NCBI RefSeq assembly: GCF_000219605.1
Contig: NC_015740.1
Span: forward strand, 2,108,001 to 2,172,000
DNA length: 64,000 nt
Origin: Stutzerimonas stutzeri
GTDB taxonomy: Bacteria > Pseudomonadota > Gammaproteobacteria > Pseudomonadales > Pseudomonadaceae
Reading direction: 5' to 3'
The notes under the pieces: generated by a model
What the model saw: the letters and a program-made list of their open reading frames with translations, nothing else
Database searches by the model: none
What the model was told of the DNA's origin: nothing
Shown: positions 57,277-64,000 of the stretch, piece after piece
Layout: each line of letters begins with the position of its first letter
How positions within the stretch are numbered: position 1 is the first letter of the stretch
Position numbers and translations under genes: made by a program

Positions 57277-58517
57277 GTTACCACTGGAGAGACGGGAATC
57301 GCCTTCAGTTACTGGAAAACGGCGAAGAGTTCTTTCCTCGAGTGTTCGAGGTCATCGCCCAGGCCAAGAAAGAGGTGTTGCTGGAAACCTTCATCCTGTT
57401 TCAGGACAAGGTCGGCAACGAGTTGCAGAAAGCTCTGATCGCTGCGGCAGAGAATGGCGCCAGCGTCGACGTCACGGTCGACGGCTACGGCTCGGCCGAC
57501 CTGCATGGCGAGTTCGTCACGGCCATGACCCGTGTGGGCGTACGCATCCACATGTTCGACCCCGGCAAGCGTCTGCTCGGCCGCCGGCTCAACGTGTTCC
57601 GCCGTATGCACCGCAAGATCGTGGTGGTCGATGGCGAGGTTGCCTTCATCGGCGGCATCAACTACTCCGCCGATCACCTCGGTGACTTCGGCCCTGCTGC
57701 CAAGCAGGACTACGCCCTACAGGTGGAAGGCCCGGTGGTGCGCGACATCCATCACTTCGCCCTGAGCCAGATCGCCCCGAACAAGCCGCCGCAGCACCGC
57801 TGGTGCCGACGCCGCGGGCGCCAGCAGACGCCGGGCTACGGCGGCATCAGCCGCGGCGAGGCACGCGCACTGTTCGTCGTTCGCGACAACGATCAGCACC
57901 GCAACGACATCGAAGAGCACTACCTGCAAGCGATTCGAGATGCCCGCTCCAGGTTATTGATTGCAAACGCTTATTTCTTTCCCGGATACCGCGTACTGCG
58001 GGAAATCCGCAACGCTGCGCGACGTGGCGTACGGGTGCGGCTGATCCTCCAGGGCGAGCCGGACATGCCCATCGCCAAGTTTGGCGCGCGCATGCTCTAC
58101 AACTACCTGATGCGCGACGGCGTTGAAATCCACGAATACTGCCGCCGACCGTTGCACGGCAAGGTGGCGCTGGCCGACTACGAATGGTCGACGGTGGGTT
58201 CGAGCAACCTCGACCCGCTGAGCCTGTCGCTGAATCTGGAAGCCAACCTGATCATCCGCGACCACGTGTTCAACCGACATCTGCACGAGCGGCTCGATCA
58301 TCTGCTGCAGACCGACTGCCGGCGCATCCCCCTTGAACGGATCATCCGCGGCTTCTGGTGGCGCGCACCGCTGGCGTTTCTGATCTTCCATTTCCTGCGG
58401 CACTTCCCCGGACTGGTGAACCTGTTCCCCGAGCACAAGCCGCGCCTGGAGCTGATCGACGCCGACGCATCGCCACTCGATACCGTGCCCGCCCCCATTC
58501 AGCGAGAACAACGATGA
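57273..58517 (+). CDS. clsB: Cardiolipin synthase B
   Basis: 414 residues, phospholipase D superfamily. Two HKD motifs are present: MHRKIVVVDGEVAFIGG (about 111-127) and LHGKVALADYEWSTVGSSN (about 291-309). It joins phosphatidylglycerol molecules (or PG with another phospholipid) to make cardiolipin at the inner membrane. A hydrophobic segment near the C-terminus (WRAPLAFLIFHFLRHFPGL) may anchor it. ATGA overlaps on both sides. Confidence 0.94.
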   Translation: MSYHWRDGNRLQLLENGEEFFPRVFEVIAQAKKEVLLETFILFQDKVGNELQKALIAAAENGASVDVTVDGYGSADLHGEFVTAMTRVGVRIHMFDPGKRLLGRRLNVFRRMHRKIVVVDGEVAFIGGINYSADHLGDFGPAAKQDYALQVEGPVVRDIHHFALSQIAPNKPPQHRWCRRRGRQQTPGYGGISRGEARALFVVRDNDQHRNDIEEHYLQAIRDARSRLLIANAYFFPGYRVLREIRNAARRGVRVRLILQGEPDMPIAKFGARMLYNYLMRDGVEIHEYCRRPLHGKVALADYEWSTVGSSNLDPLSLSLNLEANLIIRDHVFNRHLHERLDHLLQTDCRRIPLERIIRGFWWRAPLAFLIFHFLRHFPGLVNLFPEHKPRLELIDADASPLDTVPAPIQREQR

Positions 58518-59521
58518 GCGAGACCACCCAGGGCGAGGCGAAGAGCGGCTGGCGCCGTCGCTGGCCGCTGATCAAGAAGATCCTGACGTACGTCTTCTTC
58601 GCGCTGGTTGCCGGCCTGCTGATCGGCCTGGCGCGCAACCTCGACTGGCAAGAGGTCTACAACACCTTGCGCAACTACCAGGCGAAGACCCTGTGGATGG
58701 CGGGAGCGGCGGCATTCGGCAGCTACGTCGTGTACTGCTTCTTCGATGTGCTGGGTAAACGCTATGCGCGCCACGACCTGCCGGTCCGGCAGATCCTTCC
58801 GGTGACCTTCGTCTGCTATGCCTTCAATCTCAACCTGAGCGCCTGGGTGGGCGGCATCGCCCTGCGCTTTCGCCTGTACTCGCGCCTTGGCCTGAAGCCC
58901 GCGCAGATCACCCGGGTGTTCACCATGAGCATCCTGACCAACTGGCTGGGCTACATGTGGCTGGCAGGACTCATCTTCGCCATGGGCTGGATCGAGCCGC
59001 CGGCCAGCTGGGAGATCGGCTTCACCGCCCTGCGCGTGGTAGGCGGTGGCCTGTTGGTGGCGTGCGTGGTGTACCTGGGCCTGTGCGGCTTTTCCAGACG
59101 GCGTTCGTGGACCATCCGCGGCCACGAGATCCAGCTGCCATCGCTGCGCCTGGCGCTGATCCAGCTGGTCCTCGGGGCGGCCAACTGGTCGCTGATGGCG
59201 CTGGTGGTCTATTACATGCTGTCGCAGCAGGCGGACTATCCCGAGGTGCTGGGCATCCTGATGATCAGCAGCATCGCCGGCGTGGTCGCCCACATTCCCG
59301 CCGGGCTCGGGGTGATCGAGGCGGTGTTCGTCGCCATGCTCGCCGACGAGATGAGCAAGGGCGCCATCGTCGGCGGCCTGATCGGATATCGGGTGATCTA
59401 CTTCCTGATCCCGCTGCTGTTCGCCACGCTGGTCTACGTGGTGCTCGAAGCGCGGGCGAAGAAGCTGCGCAGCAGCAACCAGGCCGGTGACCAGGAGCCG
59501 GTTTCCCAGGAAACGGGCTGA
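58514..59521 (+). CDS. ybhN: YbhN/UPF0104 family membrane protein
   Basis: 335 residues with about eight membrane helices and the lysylphosphatidylglycerol-synthase-like membrane domain: LNLSAWVGGIALRFRLYSRL and AHIPAGLGVIEAVFVAMLA are the signature loops. A substrate-flipping role in lipid metabolism is proposed for relatives; not established. It ends the adh-DUF72-ybhP-clsB-ybhN operon. Confidence 0.92.
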   Translation: MSETTQGEAKSGWRRRWPLIKKILTYVFFALVAGLLIGLARNLDWQEVYNTLRNYQAKTLWMAGAAAFGSYVVYCFFDVLGKRYARHDLPVRQILPVTFVCYAFNLNLSAWVGGIALRFRLYSRLGLKPAQITRVFTMSILTNWLGYMWLAGLIFAMGWIEPPASWEIGFTALRVVGGGLLVACVVYLGLCGFSRRRSWTIRGHEIQLPSLRLALIQLVLGAANWSLMALVVYYMLSQQADYPEVLGILMISSIAGVVAHIPAGLGVIEAVFVAMLADEMSKGAIVGGLIGYRVIYFLIPLLFATLVYVVLEARAKKLRSSNQAGDQEPVSQETG

Positions 59522-59610
59522 GGGACCGCAGCATCTGTGGGACGCGGTCTTGATCACGCATCTCGCTGTGCAGTCCGCCGCCACGCGTTAACAAGCTGTT
59601 GAATTCACCT

Positions 59611-59643
59611 AAAAAAACGCCGCTCAGGTTGCCCCGAGCGGCG
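59611..59643 (-). terminator. Rho-independent terminator of glgB
   Basis: On the minus strand the stem GAGCGGCG... reads as CGCCGCTC (59635-59642) with GAGCGGCG (59618-59625) and a 10-nt loop, followed by seven T (A-run at 59611-59617). It lies 20 bp after the glgB stop. Confidence 0.92.
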
Positions 59644-59662
59644 CTTGTCATCGCTGTAGCCT

Positions 59663-61876
59663 TCAGACCTGCGGTCGCATTACCAGCACGCCCAGTGGCG
59701 GCAGGGTCAGCGACAGCGAAACCTTCTCGCCGTGACTCTCCACCGGCTCGGCCAGCATGCCGCCGCCGTTGCCGGTGTTGGAACCGCCGTAGCATTCGGC
59801 GTCGCTGTTGAACACCTCCAGCCACCTGGCATCCACCGGCACACCGATGCGATAACCCTCGCGCACCACCGGGGTGAAGTTGCCGATCACCAGCAGCGGA
59901 TGGCCGGTCGAACTCTTGCGCAGCCAGGCGAACACGCTGTTGGCGCGATCGTCGCCGATCAGCCACTGGAAACCGCGCGGGTCGCTGTCCAGTTCGTGCA
60001 GCGCCGGCTCCTGGCTATACAGGCGGTTAAGGTCGCGCACCAGGTTCTGCACGCCACGGTGATCGGCGTCTTCCAGCAGATGCCAATCCAGCTCGCGGTC
60101 GTGGTTCCACTCGCGCCACTGACCGAACTCGCTGCCCATGAACAGCAGCTTCTTGCCCGGGTGGGTCCACATGAATGACAGGTAGGCGCGCAGGTTGGCG
60201 AACTTCTGCCAGCGGTCGCCCGGCATCTTGTCGATCAGCGAGCCCTTGCCGTGCACCACCTCGTCATGGGAGATCGGCAGCACGAAATGCTCGGAATAGG
60301 CGTAGACCATGCCGAAGGTCAGCTTGTCGTGATGGTACTGCCGGTGGATCGGATCTTCCTGGATGTACTTGAGCGTGTCGTGCATCCAGCCCATGTTCCA
60401 CTTGTAGGAAAAGCCCAGCCCACCTTCACTGGTCGGCTTGCTGACGCCGGGAAAGGCGGTGGACTCCTCGGCGATCACCAGCGCGCCGGGGGTCTCGGTG
60501 GCCACCACATCGTTCAGGTGACGAAGGAAATCGATCGCCTCCAGGTTCTCGCGCCCGCCATGGCGGTTGGGAATCCATTCGCCGTCCTTGCGCGAATAAT
60601 CCCGGTAGAGCATCGAGGCCACCGCATCCACGCGCAGCGCATCGACGTGGAACTCGCGCAGCCAATGCAGCGCCGAGGCCAGCATGAAGCCGTGCACCTC
60701 GGTGCGGCCGAGGTTGTAGATGTAGGTATCCCAGTCCTGGTGGAAGCCCTCGAACGGGTGGGCGTACTCGTACAGCGCAGTGCCATCGAACTCGCCCAGG
60801 CCATGAGCGTCGGTGGGGAAATGCGCCGGCACCCAGTCGAGGATCACGCCGATACCGGCGTTATGGCAGGCGTCGACGAACTCGGCGAAGTCGTGGGCGT
60901 TACCGTAGCGCGCGCTGGGAGCGAACTGCGAAAGCAGCTGGTAGCCCCAGGAGCCGCCGAACGGGTGCTCCATGATCGGCATCAGCTCGATATGGGTGAA
61001 GCCCATGTCCACCACGTAAGGGATCAGCCGCTCGGCCAGCTCGTGCCAGTTGTACATTCGCCCGTCGTCGCCACCCTCGCGTCGCCACGACCCGGCATGC
61101 AGCTCGTAGATGCTCATCGGCGCCTCGAGTGACTGGCGCGCGGACCGCTGTTGCAGCCAGGCCTGGTCCTTCCACTGATAATCCAGTGGCCGGGCGATGA
61201 CCGATGCGGTTCCCGGCGGATGCTCGGTGGCGAGTGCGACGGGATCAGCCTTCAGCGGCAGGATGCCGTTGGGGCCGAGAATCTCGTACTTGTAGGTATC
61301 GCCGGGCTGCAGGCGCGGAATGAACAGCTCCCATACGCCAGACGGAAAGCGCAGCCGCATCGGGTGTCGGCGTCCGTCCCAGCCATTGAAGCTGCCGACT
61401 ACCGAGACGCGCCGCGCATTGGGTGCCCAGACGGCGAAACGCACACCCTGCACGCCGTCGACCTCGATCACTTGGGAACCGAACACCCGGCCGATCTGCC
61501 GATGGTTGCCCTCGGAGAACAGATGCATGTCCAGCTCGCCCAGCTGCGGACCGAAGCTGTACGGGTCTTCAGTGATCTGCTCACCACCGGCCCAGCGGAT
61601 GCGCAGCAGGTAAGGTTGCTGGTGAGTCAGACGGGCGACGAAGAAGCCGGGCACCTGGCCCTGCTCCATCACCGTCAGCAATTGCTGGTTGCGGTCCAGC
61701 ACTTCCGCGCCCAATGCGTTGGGCAGGTAGGCGCGCACCACCATTGCTTCGCCATCGGGGTGCGGCCCGAGAATGGAGAACGGGTTGCCATGCTCGGCTC
61801 GCACCAGAGCATCTACATCGGCGTCACTAGGCATCAGGGTCTCCCCTGGCATGGTCAGGGCCGGGCGATCAGTCAT
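59663..61876 (-). CDS. glgB: 1,4-alpha-glucan branching enzyme
   Basis: 737 residues, GH13_9. An N-terminal domain and CBM48 ([20 protein letters not shown]) precede the barrel. Catalytic segments are [13 protein letters not shown] (Asp), [13 protein letters not shown] (Glu) and [13 protein letters not shown] (His-Asp). It adds alpha-1,6 branches to glucan from GlgA or GlgE. ATG 61876 has GGAG 6 bp upstream and overlaps the TreS-maltokinase stop by 8 bp; an ATG at 61888 is also in frame. Confidence 0.96.
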   Translation of the reverse strand: MTDRPALTMPGETLMPSDADVDALVRAEHGNPFSILGPHPDGEAMVVRAYLPNALGAEVLDRNQQLLTVMEQGQVPGFFVARLTHQQPYLLRIRWAGGEQITEDPYSFGPQLGELDMHLFSEGNHRQIGRVFGSQVIEVDGVQGVRFAVWAPNARRVSVVGSFNGWDGRRHPMRLRFPSGVWELFIPRLQPGDTYKYEILGPNGILPLKADPVALATEHPPGTASVIARPLDYQWKDQAWLQQRSARQSLEAPMSIYELHAGSWRREGGDDGRMYNWHELAERLIPYVVDMGFTHIELMPIMEHPFGGSWGYQLLSQFAPSARYGNAHDFAEFVDACHNAGIGVILDWVPAHFPTDAHGLGEFDGTALYEYAHPFEGFHQDWDTYIYNLGRTEVHGFMLASALHWLREFHVDALRVDAVASMLYRDYSRKDGEWIPNRHGGRENLEAIDFLRHLNDVVATETPGALVIAEESTAFPGVSKPTSEGGLGFSYKWNMGWMHDTLKYIQEDPIHRQYHHDKLTFGMVYAYSEHFVLPISHDEVVHGKGSLIDKMPGDRWQKFANLRAYLSFMWTHPGKKLLFMGSEFGQWREWNHDRELDWHLLEDADHRGVQNLVRDLNRLYSQEPALHELDSDPRGFQWLIGDDRANSVFAWLRKSSTGHPLLVIGNFTPVVREGYRIGVPVDARWLEVFNSDAECYGGSNTGNGGGMLAEPVESHGEKVSLSLTLPPLGVLVMRPQV

Positions 61877-64000
61877 TGGAATCTCCATCGAAAAGCTGTT
61901 GTGCCAGGGCCATCAGCCCCTGTAGCGGGACGGGCAACCAGGTCGGACGGTTCTCCGCTTCGTAAACGATCTCGTACGCGCATTTCTCCAGGCTGAACAG
62001 CAGCAGTGCAGCATTCGCGCCATCCTGCTCCTGCCAGGCATGTGGCAGCTCCCGGGTGGCATCGCGGTACGCATCGAGGAAGGCTTGTTGTGCGCTGCGC
62101 TGGTAGCTCGCGGCAATGCGCTGGCGAGCCTGATCGGCCTCCGGCGTGCTGTCGCTGACCTGTGCACCACGAATGGTCATGGCCGCGGCGTATTCGAACG
62201 AGCGCAGCAAGCCTGAGACATCCTTGAACGGGCTGTGTTTCGCCCGTCGTTCATCCAGCGAACGGGCCGGCTCGCCCTCGAAGTCGATGAAATACGCATC
62301 GCCCTGCACCACCAGAACCTGCCCGAGGTGCAGGTCGCCATGCACGCGGGTGCGCACGCCCCCCACCGTTCTAGCGGCCAGACGTTTCACTTGTGCGAGC
62401 AGCTGATCGCGGCGCTGGAGCAGCTGCCCCACCGCGGCGGCATCCCTGCGCTCGAGAGTGGAACGGTGTTCGTCGATCCGCTGCAGTGCCTGCTCAAGCT
62501 GGGCGCTGATGCTCTGCGCCCACTGCTCGACGTTCGCCGCGCTGGTGATTTCGTAGGCAAATGCGGCATCGTCGGTGTCCGCTGCCAGGGCCATGTGCAT
62601 CTCGCCCAGACGCTGCCCGAGCAGCCGGTTGAAGGCCTGCAACTCGTCGAGGGCACTGAACTGGTTCTCGTGCATCGATACACCGCCGGCGATTTCGTCG
62701 CGTACGGCGCGGTCGAGGTTGTTCAGCGTCCAGACCCAGGCGTCACCCTGGCTGTCGAGGAAGTGCTGGATCACCATCAGCGCCACCGGCTCGCCCTGCT
62801 TGTTGATCCGGCTGACCTGCCCGAGCATGCCGGAAATATGGGCGAAACCGCGCGCGGTGAGGAACCCGCCCATTTCCAGTTCAGGGTGAATCCCCGCTGC
62901 CACGCGACGGAGCAGCTTGATCATCACCTTGTTGTCAATGATCGCCGAACTGTTGGACTGCTCTGCCGAAATGAAGCGTACCTCGGGCTGCTCCGGCAAC
63001 TGCAGATCGTCCAGTTGCGGCATCGGCACGAAGCGGATTTCACCGTCGCTGCACGGCAACACCAGCTCGTCGCGCAGTCCCTGGATCACAGCGGCGCTGA
63101 ACTGCTCGAGGGCGAAGGCATCGGTCATCAACCCCACCTGCGGGCCGCGGCGTACTCTGGCCAATGCCAGCTGCTGGGGCAGCGCGGTGCCGAAATCAGA
63201 CTCGTCGAGGAAGCCCAGCGGCAACTGGTAGAGGTCGCTGCGCCCGGCCGACTCCACGCAGAGTTCGCTGAGCAGCACCGGCCGGTTCGGGTCGCCGAAC
63301 GGTATGCAGTAGCTGATGCGGATCGAGTCGATTGCCACATCCTTGGCCGCGAACCAGCGCCGCTTCGGCAGATAGGCCGGCAGAGACTCGGCTTCCAGCG
63401 TGCGTCGATTGGCGGCGGTCAGGGTGTCGAGGCGCTTGAGTACCAGGGTCTGGAAGTCCGGCATGGTCTCCACCGGCTCCTGATGCCAGCTGGGCATCTG
63501 GTTGGTGGGCGCCAGCTGGAACCAGTAGAACCCGTAGGGCGGCAGTGTCAGCAGGTAGGGCAGCTGGCCGATGGGTGGAAAGGCGCTGCCGCCGACCATC
63601 TCCACCGGGACCATGCCGGCGTACTGCGACATTTCCAGTTCCGCCGCCTGGGCCGAACGCGAGACATTGGCCACGCAGAAGATGATCTCGGTCTGGCCAT
63701 CCGCCCCGGTGAATTCGCGCAGATAGGCCAGGATGCGCCGGTTGCTCGGCGCCAGCATCTTCAGCGTGCCGCGGCCGAAGGCCTTGAACTGCTTGCGGAT
63801 GGTGAGCATCCGCCGTGTCCAGTTCAGCAGCGAATGCGGGTCGCGCTGCTGCGCCTCCACGTTGATGGTGTAGTAGCCGTAGAGCGGGTCCATCACCGGC
63901 GGCAGCACCAGGTTCGGCGGGTCGGCGCGGGAGAAACCGCCGTTGCGGTCCACTGACCACTGCATGGGGGTGCGCACACCGTCGCGATCGCCGAGGAAGA
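61869..64000 (-). CDS. treS: Trehalose synthase-maltokinase fusion (TreS-Pep2), 5' end missing
   Basis: About 710 residues of a larger protein; the frame is open through the right edge ([13 protein letters not shown]), so GTG 63977 is not the start. The first part is the C-terminal end of the GH13 TreS domain. The remainder is maltokinase with catalytic loop [14 protein letters not shown] and YFIDFEGEP. TreS interconverts trehalose and maltose and Pep2 phosphorylates maltose to maltose-1-phosphate, the donor for GlgE. In Pseudomonas glgE usually lies just upstream, outside this window. Confidence 0.95.
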   Translation of the reverse strand, partial: FLGDRDGVRTPMQWSVDRNGGFSRADPPNLVLPPVMDPLYGYYTINVEAQQRDPHSLLNWTRRMLTIRKQFKAFGRGTLKMLAPSNRRILAYLREFTGADGQTEIIFCVANVSRSAQAAELEMSQYAGMVPVEMVGGSAFPPIGQLPYLLTLPPYGFYWFQLAPTNQMPSWHQEPVETMPDFQTLVLKRLDTLTAANRRTLEAESLPAYLPKRRWFAAKDVAIDSIRISYCIPFGDPNRPVLLSELCVESAGRSDLYQLPLGFLDESDFGTALPQQLALARVRRGPQVGLMTDAFALEQFSAAVIQGLRDELVLPCSDGEIRFVPMPQLDDLQLPEQPEVRFISAEQSNSSAIIDNKVMIKLLRRVAAGIHPELEMGGFLTARGFAHISGMLGQVSRINKQGEPVALMVIQHFLDSQGDAWVWTLNNLDRAVRDEIAGGVSMHENQFSALDELQAFNRLLGQRLGEMHMALAADTDDAAFAYEITSAANVEQWAQSISAQLEQALQRIDEHRSTLERRDAAAVGQLLQRRDQLLAQVKRLAARTVGGVRTRVHGDLHLGQVLVVQGDAYFIDFEGEPARSLDERRAKHSPFKDVSGLLRSFEYAAAMTIRGAQVSDSTPEADQARQRIAASYQRSAQQAFLDAYRDATRELPHAWQEQDGANAALLLFSLEKCAYEIVYEAENRPTWLPVPLQGLMALAQQLFDGDSND

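Overview
The window is high-GC gammaproteobacterial chromosome, most probably a Pseudomonas of the stutzeri type (Stutzerimonas). This is inferred from Pseudomonas-type families (DUF1652, DUF2790, FAN1 beside an XPD-like helicase) and from a glycogen/trehalose stress island whose order matches my memory of the Pseudomonas aeruginosa PA2152-PA2165 region. There are no phage, transposon or CRISPR signatures. The most important non-coding element is a 28-bp XerCD site (dif) at 19750-19777. All nine GGGNAGGG octamers I found point towards it, so the window spans the replication terminus.

Left arm (1-19.5 kb). An arsenate-resistance end (YnfA-like protein, GAPDH, ArsJ) converges on an outer-membrane porin. 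A RES/Xre NAD-targeting toxin-antitoxin pair with an operator-like inverted repeat follows, then tRNA-Leu(TAA). Next is a translationally coupled DNA-repair pair: FAN1 nuclease, and an Fe-S helicase that also carries RecB-like nuclease motifs. Then come hemN, a chemoreceptor with a periplasmic CxxCH haem motif, galU, a glyoxalase-fold protein, gor, a PCu(A)C copper chaperone, and a two-gene operon of an APH-like kinase and a divergent PRPP synthetase.

Middle (19.8-30 kb). An AraC regulator diverges from a five-gene efflux operon (FUSC pump, DUF1656, HlyD adaptor, NodT channel, LysR). It is followed by a small DUF2790 secreted protein, an orphan curlin-repeat protein, and an FAD/Rieske oxidoreductase.

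Right arm (30-64 kb). This is a general-stress island: SDR, pyruvate-oxidase-like TPP enzyme, LigD end-joining ligase, several small DUF proteins, a DUF892 ferritin-like protein, MscS channel, CinA-like amidase, then glgA-treZ-malQ-treY-DUF2934-glgX as a tightly overlapping operon. GlgA makes linear glucan, TreY/TreZ convert its ends to trehalose, MalQ and GlgX recycle glucans, and GlgB with the TreS-maltokinase fusion (running off the right edge) serve the GlgE-type maltose-1-phosphate route. An insert (M23 peptidase, DUF2218-cytochrome b561 fusion, YgiD-type dioxygenase with LysR) separates this from an adh-DUF72-ybhP-clsB-ybhN operon. AlgU-like promoters lie upstream of glgA, and divergently between mscS and the DUF892 gene, which suggests envelope/osmotic stress control.
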